Shown piece by piece: positions 42,864 to 52,303 of a stretch of DNA of 64,000 nucleotides. The notes under the pieces are model-generated. The model did no database searches. It was not told where the DNA came from and was given only the letters and a program-made list of their open reading frames with translations. Made by a program: the position numbers and the translations under genes. Within the stretch, counting starts at the first letter, position 1. Each line of letters opens with the position of its first letter. This DNA comes from Flavobacterium gilvum (lineage in GTDB: Bacteria; Bacteroidota; Bacteroidia; Flavobacteriales; Flavobacteriaceae), in assembly GCF_001761465.1 (NCBI RefSeq), contig NZ_CP017479.1, forward strand, positions 4,278,001 through 4,342,000. Reading direction: 5' to 3'.

Positions 42864-45719
42864 TTATTTACTCAAATACATTTTTCTTCTGGAGTACAAT
42901 TCGTAGAATTGATCGTCTTTCAAGTCATCAATAAACAAGATGCTTTCTCCAGTCGATTTCATTTCTGGTCCTAATGCTTTGTTTACATTCGGGAATTTGC
43001 TGAAAGAGAAAACCGGTTGCTTGATGGCAAATCCTTTCAATTGAGGATTAAAGTCAAAATCGGTTACTTTATTATGTCCCAACATTACTTTGGTTGCATA
43101 GTTTACATAAGGTTCTCCATACGCTTTTGCAATAAACGGTACCGTTCTTGAAGCTCTAGGATTCGCCTCTATGATAAAAACCGTATCGTCTTTTATCGCA
43201 AACTGGATATTGATTAAACCAACTGTCTTTAATGCTCTCGCAATTTTGTGAGTATGATCTTTTATTTGTTGCATCACGAATTCTCCTAAGTTAAAAGGAG
43301 GCAATGTAGCGTTACTGTCCCCAGAGTGAACTCCGCAAGGCTCGATGTGCTCCATTATACCTATGATGTAAACATTACCATCTGCATCACAAATTGCATC
43401 AGCTTCTGCTTCAATCGCACCATCTAAATAATGATCCAAAAGTAATTTGTTTCCTGGAATCGTTTTCAACAAATCGATAACGTGTTCTTCCAACTCCTGT
43501 TTGTTGATTACGATTTTCATCCCTTGACCTCCCAATACATACGAAGGACGAATCAATAACGGGAAGTCCAGAGTATCCGCCAATACAGATGCTTCTTCAG
43601 CTGTTTCAGCAATACCGAATTTAGGGAAAGGAATATGTAATTCTGTTAATAAATCAGAGAAACGACCTCTGTCTTCAGCTAAATCCAAGGCATCAAAACT
43701 AGTTCCAATGATTTTTACACCATATTTTGAAAGTTTATCAGCCAGTTTCAATGCAGTTTGACCTCCTAATTGTACAATTACACCTTCCGGTTTTTCATGG
43801 TTGATAATATCAATAATATGCTCCCAGAATACCGGCTCGAAATACAATTTATCGGCTGTATCAAAATCAGTTGAAACCGTTTCTGGGTTACAGTTGATCA
43901 TGATGGTTTCGTATCCACATTCTTTTGCGGCAAGAACTCCGTGCACACAAGAGTAATCAAACTCGATTCCTTGCCCAATTCTGTTTGGTCCAGACCCAAG
44001 AACGATTATTTTCTTTTTATCAGTGACAACACTTTCGTTGTCAACATAACGCTCTCCGTTGGCTTTTTCGATTTCAGCCTCAAAAGTAGAGTAATAATAT
44101 GGTGTTTTTGCTTTAAACTCAGCTGCACAAGTATCAACCAATTTAAACACACGGTTGATATTCATGTTCAGACGCAAAGTATGTACATCGCTTTCCAAAC
44201 AGCTCATCATATGGGCCAATTGTCTGTCGGCAAAACCTTTTTGTTTGGCTTCAAGCAATAATTCTCTTGGTAATGTCTCCACTTTATAGTTTGAAATTTC
44301 TTTTTCCAAAATATAAAGTTCTTCGTATTGTTTTAGGAACCACATATCAATTTTTGTGATTTCGTGGATGCGGCTCAACGGAATTCCCATCGCAATAGCA
44401 TCATAAATCACAAAAACACGATCCCAACTTGCATACGTCAGTTTCTCGATAATTTGCTCGTAGTTTTTGTATCCTTTTCCATCGGCACCAATTCCATTTC
44501 TTTTGATTTCCAAAGATTGGGTTGCTTTGTGAAGTGCTTCTTGGAACGAACGACCGATTCCCATTACCTCACCTACCGATTTCATTTGAAGTCCCAAAGT
44601 TCTGTCGGCTCCTTCAAATTTATCGAAGTTCCAACGTGGTATTTTCACAATCACATAATCCAAAGTCGGCTCAAATAAAGCGGAAGTCGATTTTGTAATT
44701 TGGTTTTGCAATTCATCAAGATTGTATCCAAGAGCCAATTTTGAAGCAATTTTAGCAATTGGGTAACCTGTTGCTTTAGACGCCAAAGCAGATGAACGCG
44801 ATACACGTGGATTGATTTCGATAGCAACGATATCTTCTTTTTCGTCTGGAGAAACGGCAAACTGCACGTTACATCCACCCGCAAAGTTCCCGATACTGCG
44901 CATCATCAATATAGCGTAATCACGTAATTTCTGGAATGTTCTGTCAGACAAAGTCATTGCTGGAGCAACAGTGATTGAATCTCCTGTGTGGATTCCCATA
45001 GGATCCATATTTTCTATAGAACAAATGATTACTACATTATCATTTTTATCTCTCAAAAGTTCCAACTCGTATTCTTTCCAACCCATTAAAGCTTTGTCAA
45101 TCAAAACTTCATGAATTGGTGAAGCTTCAAGACCTCTAGTCAATAACACATCAAAATCTTCTTTTTTATACACTACAGCAGCTCCGGTTCCTCCAAGTGT
45201 AAAGGAAGGACGAATTACTAATGGAAAGCCAAATTCCTGAGCAATCTCTTTACCTTCCAAAAACGAAGTAGCCGTTTTTGCAGGTGCGGTTGGCACTTTA
45301 ATTTTTTCCAAAAGTTGTTTAAACTGCTCACGATCTTCGGTAATATTAATAGCATTTACATCAACACCTATTAATTTTACCCCAAAATCTTGCCAAATCC
45401 CTTTTTCTTCTGCCTCCAAACATAAGTTCAAGGCAGTTTGCCCTCCCATTGTTGGAAGTACCGCATCAATTTGCGGATGTTCTTTAAGGATTTCAATAAT
45501 AGATTTTGTCGTTAACGGCTTCAAATAAATATGATCCGCCATAGACGGGTCAGTCATAATTGTTGCCGGATTGGAATTGATTAGAATCACTTCAATCCCT
45601 TCTTCACGAATGGAACGAGCTGATTGTGAACCTGCATAATCAAATTCACATGCTTGACCAATAACTATCGGACCTGAACCTATTATTAAAACTGATTTAA
45701 TTGATGTATCTTTTGGCAT
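42864..45719 (-). CDS. carB: Carbamoyl-phosphate synthase large subunit, short form
   Basis: A 951-residue synthetase making carbamoyl phosphate for arginine and pyrimidines. Two ATP-grasp halves are visible. The first runs from residue 1 to about 385 (VLIIGSGPIVIGQACEFDYA; VIRPSFTLGGTGAAVV; EINPRVSRSSALASKATGYP). The second runs from about 555 to 930 (VLGSGPNRIGQGIEFDYS; LIRPSYVLGGQGMKIV; EANPRASRTVPFIAKAYG). The sequence ends YSRRKMYLSK. The enterobacterial enzyme is 1073 residues and ends in an allosteric methylglyoxal-synthase-like domain; that domain is missing here. I believe the short form is normal in Flavobacteria. Confidence 0.95.
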   Translation of the reverse strand: MPKDTSIKSVLIIGSGPIVIGQACEFDYAGSQSARSIREEGIEVILINSNPATIMTDPSMADHIYLKPLTTKSIIEILKEHPQIDAVLPTMGGQTALNLCLEAEEKGIWQDFGVKLIGVDVNAINITEDREQFKQLLEKIKVPTAPAKTATSFLEGKEIAQEFGFPLVIRPSFTLGGTGAAVVYKKEDFDVLLTRGLEASPIHEVLIDKALMGWKEYELELLRDKNDNVVIICSIENMDPMGIHTGDSITVAPAMTLSDRTFQKLRDYAILMMRSIGNFAGGCNVQFAVSPDEKEDIVAIEINPRVSRSSALASKATGYPIAKIASKLALGYNLDELQNQITKSTSALFEPTLDYVIVKIPRWNFDKFEGADRTLGLQMKSVGEVMGIGRSFQEALHKATQSLEIKRNGIGADGKGYKNYEQIIEKLTYASWDRVFVIYDAIAMGIPLSRIHEITKIDMWFLKQYEELYILEKEISNYKVETLPRELLLEAKQKGFADRQLAHMMSCLESDVHTLRLNMNINRVFKLVDTCAAEFKAKTPYYYSTFEAEIEKANGERYVDNESVVTDKKKIIVLGSGPNRIGQGIEFDYSCVHGVLAAKECGYETIMINCNPETVSTDFDTADKLYFEPVFWEHIIDIINHEKPEGVIVQLGGQTALKLADKLSKYGVKIIGTSFDALDLAEDRGRFSDLLTELHIPFPKFGIAETAEEASVLADTLDFPLLIRPSYVLGGQGMKIVINKQELEEHVIDLLKTIPGNKLLLDHYLDGAIEAEADAICDADGNVYIIGIMEHIEPCGVHSGDSNATLPPFNLGEFVMQQIKDHTHKIARALKTVGLINIQFAIKDDTVFIIEANPRASRTVPFIAKAYGEPYVNYATKVMLGHNKVTDFDFNPQLKGFAIKQPVFSFSKFPNVNKALGPEMKSTGESILFIDDLKDDQFYELYSRRKMYLSK

Positions 45720-45823
45720 TTTATTATGTATTGTAGTTGTTGTTTTTTTATTACTTAAAATTTGAAATTTGTTATAAAAACCACAAATATCAAACTCAAC
45801 TAAGACAGTACCGCTTGGGTATA

Positions 45824-45856
45824 AAAAAAGGCGATACTAAAAAAAGTAACGCCTTA
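45824..45856 (-). terminator. Terminator after rpmH
   Basis: On the minus strand GGCGTTACT and AGTATCGCC (one mismatch in the stem) surround a T-rich loop and are followed by CTTTTTTT-type tail. It lies 19 bp after the rpmH stop. Confidence 0.8.
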
Positions 45857-45874
45857 TAGATGTTTACATAAACA

Positions 45875-46036
45875 TTATTTTTTGTGTCTAGGTTCGCTAG
45901 AAACAGTCAATTTATGTCTTCCTTTAGCTCTTCTACGCGCTAGAACTTTTCTTCCATTAGCAGAAGCCATTCTATCCATAAATCCGTGTTTATTTCTTCT
46001 TTTTCTTTTCGATGGTTGAAACGTTCTTTTGCTCAT
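45875..46036 (-). CDS. rpmH: 50S ribosomal protein L34
   Basis: A 53-residue, very basic protein starting [19 protein letters not shown] and continuing [20 protein letters not shown], which is the unmistakable L34 sequence. It has a C-terminal extension ([13 protein letters not shown]). It is a structural protein of the large ribosomal subunit. It lies between carB and a divergent TPR gene, with its own promoter and terminator. The rnpA gene that often follows rpmH is not present here. Confidence 0.98.
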
Positions 46037-46107
46037 TGCTTTGTATATTTAAATCTTAATTATAGTATCTAGTTCTTTTTGAGTTTTGCTTCCTTCAAAA
46101 CCGAGTG

Positions 46108-46137
46108 CAAATATACAAAGACTTTTTTTTCTGGCAA
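46108..46137 (-). promoter_or_regulatory. Promoter of rpmH
   Basis: On the minus strand TTG (46135-46137), exactly 19 bp, then TATATTTG (46108-46115). This is a complete match to the Bacteroidetes -33/-7 consensus, about 72 bp before the rpmH ATG. Confidence 0.8.
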
Positions 46138-46171
46138 GTAGTTTTTAAAAAATATTTTTAAATCCTTTTAC

Positions 46172-46179
46172 TATCTTTG
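46172..46179 (+). promoter_or_regulatory. Probable -7 element for the TPR membrane protein gene
   Basis: TATCTTTG matches TANNTTTG, 23 bp before the ATG at 46202; divergent from the rpmH promoter. Confidence 0.5.
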
Positions 46180-46201
46180 CACGCATAAATCTTTACATAT
46201 T

Positions 46202-46717
46202 ATGTTTCATAAAAATATTAAACTTATTCTTGTCGGACTCATTATAATCACTGGTATCTGGCAATTTACAGAAAGTAATATAGGAAACGGAATTTTTCTC
46301 ATTCTGCTGTCTGGAATTCCACTTTTTTTATATTTCAAAAACGAATTTATCCTACTTGCCTTTTTAAAACTAAGAAAACAAGATTTTGAAGGAGCCAAAA
46401 AATGGTTAGCATACATCAAAAATCCGGAAACAGCTTTGGTCAGAAAACAACAAGGATATTTCAATTACCTGCATGGAATTATGCTTTCGCAAACAAACAT
46501 CAACCAAGCCGAAAAGCATTTCAAAAAAGCTATTGAACTTGGATTATCTATGGACATGGATTTGGCTGTTGCCAAATTAAACCTTGCCGGTGTTGCCATG
46601 TCCCGCAGAAGAAAACTGGAAGCTACTGCTTTGTTGAACGAAGCAAAAAAGCTAGACAAGCAAAACATGCTTAAAGAACAAATCACAATGATGAAAGAAC
46701 AAATGAAGAAAATATAA
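46202..46717 (+). CDS. Membrane protein with TPR-like region
   Basis: A 171-residue protein with two adjacent membrane segments (about residues 5-45, IKLILVGLIIITGIWQF and IFLILLSGIPLFLYF), leaving the rest in the cytoplasm. Residues about 75-160 contain two TPR-like helix pairs (GYFNYLHGIMLSQTNINQAE; AKLNLAGVAMSRRRKLEATA). It is a probable small scaffold at the inner membrane. It is divergent from rpmH and followed by a strong terminator, so it forms a one-gene unit. I know of no named function for this type. Confidence 0.75.
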   Translation: MFHKNIKLILVGLIIITGIWQFTESNIGNGIFLILLSGIPLFLYFKNEFILLAFLKLRKQDFEGAKKWLAYIKNPETALVRKQQGYFNYLHGIMLSQTNINQAEKHFKKAIELGLSMDMDLAVAKLNLAGVAMSRRRKLEATALLNEAKKLDKQNMLKEQITMMKEQMKKI

Positions 46718-46755
46718 TCCCTGATTAATTTCTCATTTTATCCTAATTTCTCAAG

Positions 46756-46784
46756 ACCATCCAAAAAAAGGATGGTTTTTTTTA
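46756..46784 (+). terminator. Terminator after the TPR gene
   Basis: ACCATCC (46756-46762) and GGATGGT (46770-46776) with an A7 loop and a following run of T. Confidence 0.88.
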
Positions 46785-46888
46785 CGCCTAAATGCATTAT
46801 ATCTGATTAATTTGCTATTCAACGTTATTTTTGTATCTTTAACAACAAAGGAGTACTTTTGCCGAACATTTTTCGTCCTAAATCATTT

Positions 46889-47557
46889 ATGCGCAGATTC
46901 TTATACGCCTTAATTTTGTCGTTATCCTTAACCATTTCCTATGGCCAAGACACGATCACCTACCTATCTGAAGCCATAAAAGAAAATATCAATCCCTACA
47001 AAAAAGCAAGCAATAAAGCATACGAAAAGAGAGACTTTGAAGAAGGAAGAAATCTTTTTGATTCTTTGGTAAAAAACAAATTGGTCGGGACAAAATTTGA
47101 CGATTTTAGTCTAAAGGTTTACAAAGACAAAAACGTAAAAATAAACCGAATTCAAAAACCTGTTTTCATTATAACCTACGCCTCCTGGTGCGTAATCCCT
47201 AAAGGAGAAATTCCCGCTTTAAACATTTTGGCAAAAGAACATCATGACGACCTGCAAATTGTTGTGGTATTTTGGGACAAAAAGAAGGATTTAAAAAATA
47301 TTGCCAAGAAATTCAACGACAATATCAAAGTATGTTATGCCAATGAATACTACTCCAAAGATTCGCATATCGTAGCTAGCATCAAACACACATTAGGTTT
47401 TCCTACTTCGATTTTTCTTGACGAGAATAAAAATGTCATTGCCATCAAACATTTTGACAGTAAAATAAAAATTAAAACTCCAATCAAAGAAGCCATTACC
47501 TGCAGCTACAATTACTTCAGCAAAGACATTAACGAAAATATGGTAAAAGCTCTTTGA
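46889..47557 (+). CDS. TlpA-like thioredoxin-fold protein lacking the second active-site cysteine
   Basis: A 222-residue exported protein (signal peptide MRRFLYALILSLSLTISYGQ). From about residue 65 it has a TlpA/ResA-like thioredoxin fold: KLVGTKFDDFSL, VFIITYASWC, LQIVVVFWDKKKDL, and the cis-Pro region LGFPTSIFLDENKNVIA. The usual CxxC is C101-V-I-P: the resolving Cys is replaced by Pro, so it cannot do ordinary dithiol exchange. It may act as a monothiol enzyme, a chaperone or a degenerate copy. A TTG start at 46859 with a good AAAGGAG upstream would add 10 residues. Confidence 0.8.
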   Translation: MRRFLYALILSLSLTISYGQDTITYLSEAIKENINPYKKASNKAYEKRDFEEGRNLFDSLVKNKLVGTKFDDFSLKVYKDKNVKINRIQKPVFIITYASWCVIPKGEIPALNILAKEHHDDLQIVVVFWDKKKDLKNIAKKFNDNIKVCYANEYYSKDSHIVASIKHTLGFPTSIFLDENKNVIAIKHFDSKIKIKTPIKEAITCSYNYFSKDINENMVKAL

Positions 47558-47616
47558 CCAAAAAAAAGAGCCCTACAGAGTACAACTCAACTTTCACAAT
47601 TAGTATATCTTAAATT

Positions 47617-48288
47617 TCACTCAACCTTGTTTTGGCCCAATATTATTTTCGGCAAATTTGTATTCAACCACCTAAATTTAGTCAAAATCATCACGTGAGT
47701 TCCTCCTTTTACAACTATACAACCATCTATATTCTTAATCGGAAATATATCATCAACATCGCCATGTAAATGAACCACCTCTTGGTCAACAACATTCCTA
47801 TTCCACAAAACAACCTGCTCAATAGCCCAATCCAAATAATGTTCGTTTCGCACCGAAAGGAATCTTTCATACAATTTCAGCCTCTCATTTACTTTTTTAC
47901 CAAAAGAAAATCGGGCAAAATTTTCAATATTTTGAGCCAAACTTACAGGAATTAATTTATAGGCTTTCGTTTTTTTTGCAATCACTATTCTTTTAGGATA
48001 TTCCAAATTACTTTTCACGCTCGAAATAATTATAACTTTACGCGTGGGAATAAAGCGTTTCATTTCCTGAACCAAAATCCCTCCGAAAGAAACCCCTATC
48101 AAAACCGGATTTTCATGCTTAATCTTGGTTGTCATCCTTTTAGCATAACCAGACAGCGATTCCTTTTCCTTTGGAATTTCCCATTCCAAAAAAAACATTT
48201 CAAATTCGGATTCAGAAAGTTTTATCCTTTCAAAAATAGCCGAACTAGCCGCCAAACCCGGCATAAAATAAACAGGAATTTTATCCAT
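47617..48288 (-). CDS. Alpha/beta hydrolase
   Basis: A 223-residue compact alpha/beta hydrolase without signal peptide. The oxyanion/start region is IPVYFMPGLAASSAIFERI, the nucleophile elbow is GVSFGG (Ser), the acid is in HGDVDDIFP (Asp) and the histidine is in KGGTHVMIL. A small lid of about 45 residues sits between the elbow and the acid. The substrate is unknown. The ATG at 48288 is preferred over 48309. It is convergent with the TlpA-like gene. Confidence 0.85.
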   Translation of the reverse strand: MDKIPVYFMPGLAASSAIFERIKLSESEFEMFFLEWEIPKEKESLSGYAKRMTTKIKHENPVLIGVSFGGILVQEMKRFIPTRKVIIISSVKSNLEYPKRIVIAKKTKAYKLIPVSLAQNIENFARFSFGKKVNERLKLYERFLSVRNEHYLDWAIEQVVLWNRNVVDQEVVHLHGDVDDIFPIKNIDGCIVVKGGTHVMILTKFRWLNTNLPKIILGQNKVE

Positions 48289-48384
48289 AACCAAAGCAGT
48301 ATTAATCAATACAAGTACTTATCAAAACGCCTTTTAAAATTAAATATTTTATTTCCATTTTAAGAGTCTCATTACTGATATTTC

Positions 48385-48406
48385 AAAAAAAAAAAAAAAA
48401 AAAAAA
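48385..48406. repeat. Homopolymer run of 22 A
   Basis: Twenty-two consecutive A residues in the gap between the hydrolase and GNAT genes. The length may vary by slippage or be a sequencing uncertainty. The rest of the gap holds nothing recognisable. Confidence 0.9.
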
Positions 48407-48561
48407 TCTAACCAGCCAATGATCAAAACAATTCCCAAACAAAAAACAGCATCTTAATAATTCCGTTTCACAAGTTAATCACAAAAACACTTAAAACTGA
48501 CTATCAATTGATTACCTTTGCATAATCTAAAAAAATCTTCCTCAGACTTAAAAAATAAAAA

Positions 48562-48864
48562 ATGGAAACCATTACAAAATTAGAAATCAAAGACAATACT
48601 TTTGCGAGACAATTTGAAACAAAAGTAGAATCCGGGATAGTATCTATTGAATATTCGTTTCAGGAGAAAAAAATATTTTTAACCAAAATCAATGTTCCCG
48701 ATAATCACACCGACGAAGAATTTATTTCAAATTTCCTAAAAAACATTATGGAAACCGCCACTGAAAAGAAACTAAAAGTGGTGCCCATTCATCCAAAAAT
48801 TGTTCTTTTCTTTAAAAAAAATCCAATCTACAAAGAATTACTTCCGCCGGGTATTCGCATATAA
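48562..48864 (+). CDS. Small GNAT-type N-acetyltransferase (YjdJ-like)
   Basis: A 100-residue protein resembling the minimal GNAT subfamily (YjdJ, PF14542-like). A central strand IVSIEYSFQEKKIFLTKINV is followed by a helix FISNFLKNIMETATEKKL and the strand KVVPIHPKIVLFFKKNP ending in YKELLPPG. The P-loop-like pyrophosphate site is degenerate, as is usual in this short subgroup. Its substrate is unknown. Confidence 0.72.
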   Translation: METITKLEIKDNTFARQFETKVESGIVSIEYSFQEKKIFLTKINVPDNHTDEEFISNFLKNIMETATEKKLKVVPIHPKIVLFFKKNPIYKELLPPGIRI

Positions 48865-48883
48865 AATCACAAATTATCATTAT

Positions 48884-49016
48884 TTTTTCACGCAGAATCC
48901 GCAGACTTACGCAGATTTTTTATCAAAAAAAAAAAAGACAATTCGTACCAAAAGCTTAATTTTCTTAAAAACATCTCTCTTCGAATTTGTGTTAATTTGT
49001 GTAATTTGTGGCTATT
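48884..49016. repeat. Dispersed CACGCAGA / AATTTGTG repeat
   Basis: TTTTTCACGCAGAATCCGCA and AATTTGTGTTAATTTGTGTA followed by ATTTGTGGC bracket AT-rich DNA. It matches the layout at 23705-23835. There is no gene here. Confidence 0.6.
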
Positions 49017-49035
49017 AGAGTATCCGAGCTAAATA

Positions 49036-49070
49036 ATAAAAAAAGCAGAAGAAATTAAACTTCTGCTCAT
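49036..49070 (-). terminator. Terminator after the ABC-F gene
   Basis: On the minus strand AGCAGAAG and CTTCTGCT form an 8-bp stem followed by seven T. Confidence 0.88.
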
Positions 49071-49092
49071 TTGATTTATAAAAAATAAAAAA

Positions 49093-50727
49093 TTATTTTT
49101 CGATTTCTTTCATACTGTCCATTTTCTTGTGAGCCAGGAAGCCGGCAATATCCTCAAAATGCTCAACTACACGTTTATTTCCAAATTCAAAAACTTTTGT
49201 TGCCAATCCGTCAAGAAAATCACGGTCGTGAGAAACCAGAATCAAAGTTCCGTCAAAATCACGCAAAGCATCCTTGATAATATCTTTGGTTTTCATATCC
49301 AAGTGATTTGAAGGTTCATCCAGAATCAACAAATTAACCGGTTCAAGCAATAATTTAATCATTGCCAAACGTGTTTTTTCTCCTCCAGAAAGCACCTTAA
49401 CTTTCTTGGTAATATCATCCCCATGAAACATAAAAGCGCCAAGAATGTTTTTGATTTGCGTCCTTACATCCCCAACTGCAATATCATCTATCGTTTCAAA
49501 AATGGTTGCGTTTTCGTCTAATAATGCCGCTTGATTTTGAGCAAAATAACCAATTTGAGAATTATGTCCAATTTCAACCGAACCACTATCAGGAGCAAAC
49601 TCTTTCATTATAGCTTTGATCATTGTTGATTTTCCTTCTCCATTCTTTCCAACAAAAGCCACTTTTTGACCTCTTTCGATAACAATATTTGCATCTTTGA
49701 AAACAATGTGATCTCCGTAAGATTTGGACATATCTTTTACAATCACAGGATATTGTCCGGAACGAGCTGCCGGCGGGAATTTCAAACGTAAAGCCGAAGT
49801 ATCTACCTCATCAACCTGAACAATTTCTAATTTTTCCAACATTCGAACACGAGATTGAACCGCGTCTGTTTTAGAAAATGTCCCTTTGAAACGATCAATA
49901 AAAGCTCTATTATCAGCAATCATTTTCTGTTGTTCATCATAGGCTTTCTGCTGATGAATACGACGATCTTTCCTTAATTCCAAATAATGGGAATACTTTG
50001 CTTTATAATCATAAATGCGCCCCATTGTTACTTCAATAGTACGATTGGTAATATTATCCACAAAAGCCCTGTCGTGGGAAATTACCACTACCGCTTTTGC
50101 CGAATTAATCAGGAAATCTTCCAACCATTGAATACTTTCAATATCCATATGATTCGTTGGCTCATCCAGTAAAATCAAATCTGGCTTACGCAAAAGTATT
50201 TTTGCCAATTCAATTCGCATTCTCCAACCTCCTGAAAACTCTGATGTTTGACGCGTAAAATCTTCACGTACAAATCCAAGTCCCATCAAGGTTTTCTCGA
50301 CTTCGGCTTCATAATTCACCTCTTCGATAGCGTAAAATTTTTCGCTTAAATCCGAAACCCTTTCTATCAACTTCATATAAGCATCACTTTCATAATCTGT
50401 ACGAACAGTCAATTGCTCATTGATTTCGTCGATTTCGGCTTTCATACTGAAAATTTCGCCAAATGCTTTGGAAGCCTCCTCCATTACAGTAGCATTATCT
50501 TTTGTCAACAAATGCTGAGGCAAATAGGCAACAACAGCTTCTTTTGGCACCGAAATACTTCCCGTACTAGGCTTACTTTCTCCGGCAATAATTTTTAGCA
50601 GAGTCGATTTACCTGCACCATTTTTACCCATAAGGGCAATTTTATCATTTTCGTTTATTGCAAAAGAAACATCACTAAAAAGAGTTGTTCCACCAAATTG
50701 AACCGAAATATCGTTTATTGTAATCAT
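49093..50727 (-). CDS. ABC-F family ATPase
   Basis: A 544-residue soluble protein with two ABC cassettes and no membrane domain. Cassette 1 has GKNGAGKST (Walker A, about residues 35-43), signature FSGGWRMRIELAKIL and LILLDEPTNHMD. Cassette 2 has GKNGEGKST, signature LSGGEKTRLAMIKLL and LLILDEPSNHLD. A charged linker of about 80 residues (YDEQQKMIADNRAFIDRFKG) joins them. ABC-F proteins of this type bind the ribosomal E site and rescue stalled translation; the closest resemblance is YbiT. A resistance role cannot be inferred. Confidence 0.92.
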   Translation of the reverse strand: MITINDISVQFGGTTLFSDVSFAINENDKIALMGKNGAGKSTLLKIIAGESKPSTGSISVPKEAVVAYLPQHLLTKDNATVMEEASKAFGEIFSMKAEIDEINEQLTVRTDYESDAYMKLIERVSDLSEKFYAIEEVNYEAEVEKTLMGLGFVREDFTRQTSEFSGGWRMRIELAKILLRKPDLILLDEPTNHMDIESIQWLEDFLINSAKAVVVISHDRAFVDNITNRTIEVTMGRIYDYKAKYSHYLELRKDRRIHQQKAYDEQQKMIADNRAFIDRFKGTFSKTDAVQSRVRMLEKLEIVQVDEVDTSALRLKFPPAARSGQYPVIVKDMSKSYGDHIVFKDANIVIERGQKVAFVGKNGEGKSTMIKAIMKEFAPDSGSVEIGHNSQIGYFAQNQAALLDENATIFETIDDIAVGDVRTQIKNILGAFMFHGDDITKKVKVLSGGEKTRLAMIKLLLEPVNLLILDEPSNHLDMKTKDIIKDALRDFDGTLILVSHDRDFLDGLATKVFEFGNKRVVEHFEDIAGFLAHKKMDSMKEIEK

Positions 50728-50958
50728 TATTTTCTGTGAATTCGTTTAATCGGTTAATCGTTTATTTGATTACCCATTTTTTTGAAGGTGCAAAGATAGA
50801 TTTAATTAAGACAATGTGCCAATTAGATAATTATATAATTTTCATTACATCCAAAAATCTATTTTTAAGCAAAAAAGCTCCGCAAAAGCACAAAACTTTC
50901 ACGAAGCAATTCATTTTAATTATCTCATTGTCACATTGACACATTATCTAATTACTTC

Positions 50959-52134
50959 TCAATCGTTCCTCCATTTTTTGGATTCATCAAAAATATGCTG
51001 TAAAATAGCTGCTTCTTTATCATCAAACTCCACACCTCTACGCTCCATAACCAATCTCGCCGTTTCAAAAGCTTTTTTGGTAATATAAGTTGTAAATCCG
51101 GTTGCTCCTCCCCAAGAAAAACTTGGAACAAAATTGCGAGGAAAACCACTTCCGAAAATATTAGCACTTACACCTACTACGGTTCCTGTGTTGAACATCG
51201 TGTTGATACCGCATTTACTGTGATCTCCCATCATCAATCCACAAAACTGAAGACCTGTTTTTACGAAACTTTCTGTTTCATAACTCCACAATTTCACTTC
51301 TTCGTAATTGTTTTTCAGATTCGAATTGTTGCTGTCTGCACCAATATTACACCATTCGCCCAAAACAGAATCCCCTAAATAACCTTCATGCCCTTTATTA
51401 GAATTTGCAAAAATAACTGCATTCTTCACCTCTCCTCCTATTCGGGAATGAGGCCCAACAGTAGTTGCTCCATAAACTTTGGATCCCATTTTTACCTGAG
51501 CATTGTCACACAAAACAAATGGACCACGTATCACTGCGCCTTCCATAATTTCAGAATCTTTTCCTATATATATAGGTCCTGTCGAAGCATTCAATGTAAC
51601 AAACTCCAATTTCGCACCTTCTTCGATAAAAATATTCTCAGGCGCAATTACATTCACACTTCTAGGAATTGGCTGCGACTTTCTATCCTCGGTCAAAAAC
51701 TCAAAATCGGCTCGAATTGCCGCATCATTCTTCGAAAAAATATCCCAAATATGTTCAATCGTAATACAATCATCATTATATTCCAGAATATCATAAGTAT
51801 CAAAATCTACCGATTCTTGCTTATCATCTGTATAAAAAGCCACAACATTATCACCCTTAAAAACAGCTTGGTTTGGCCCTAAATTAATAATCATTTCCGC
51901 CAAAACAGCATTAGGCAAAAATGAGGCATTAATCATTATGTTTTCATCCAATTCAACCATTGGGAATTTCTCTGACAAATATTCCTCTGTCACGGTTGTC
52001 GTGGTAGAACCCAAATAAGCTTCCCATTTTTGACGAATGGTCATAATGCCTACAAGAATATCGGCTACCGGACGGGTAAAAGTAAATGGTAACAAAGCAT
52101 TTCGAGCGGGGCCGTCAAAAAGTATGTAGTTCAT
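50959..52134 (-). CDS. Alternate GlmU-type nucleotidyltransferase / acyltransferase (TIGR03991-like)
   Basis: A 391-residue protein. The N-terminal region (ILFDGPARNALLPFTFTRPV, with the RPVADI motif and IRQKWEAYLG) is a diverged sugar nucleotidyltransferase domain. From about residue 170 a left-handed beta-helix follows, with hexapeptide repeats (GPIYIGKDSEIMEGAVIRG; KVYGATTVGPHSRIGGEVKN; GDSVLGEWCNIGADSNNSN). This matches the Bacteroidetes alternate GlmU proteins, which probably make UDP-GlcNAc for peptidoglycan and LPS in place of classical GlmU. The activity is inferred, not shown by motifs. Confidence 0.88.
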   Translation of the reverse strand: MNYILFDGPARNALLPFTFTRPVADILVGIMTIRQKWEAYLGSTTTTVTEEYLSEKFPMVELDENIMINASFLPNAVLAEMIINLGPNQAVFKGDNVVAFYTDDKQESVDFDTYDILEYNDDCITIEHIWDIFSKNDAAIRADFEFLTEDRKSQPIPRSVNVIAPENIFIEEGAKLEFVTLNASTGPIYIGKDSEIMEGAVIRGPFVLCDNAQVKMGSKVYGATTVGPHSRIGGEVKNAVIFANSNKGHEGYLGDSVLGEWCNIGADSNNSNLKNNYEEVKLWSYETESFVKTGLQFCGLMMGDHSKCGINTMFNTGTVVGVSANIFGSGFPRNFVPSFSWGGATGFTTYITKKAFETARLVMERRGVEFDDKEAAILQHIFDESKKWRND

Positions 52135-52253
52135 AAATTAAGTTAAAAATTATTAAAATCTGATTTGGTTATCAATGCAAAGTTACAACTAATTTTATAT
52201 GTTGATAAAAGTTTAGAAGCAGTAGTAAGAACGAGCACACTAAATTTTTGCAT

Positions 52254-52282
52254 AAAAAAACCCCGCAAATTGCGAGGTTTTT
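52254..52282 (-). terminator. Terminator after rpmE2
   Basis: CCTCGCAA-type stem (CCCCGC/GCGAGG with one G-T) followed on the minus strand by seven T. Confidence 0.85.
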
Positions 52283-52303
52283 GATGTATTTGAACAGTTA
52301 AAA

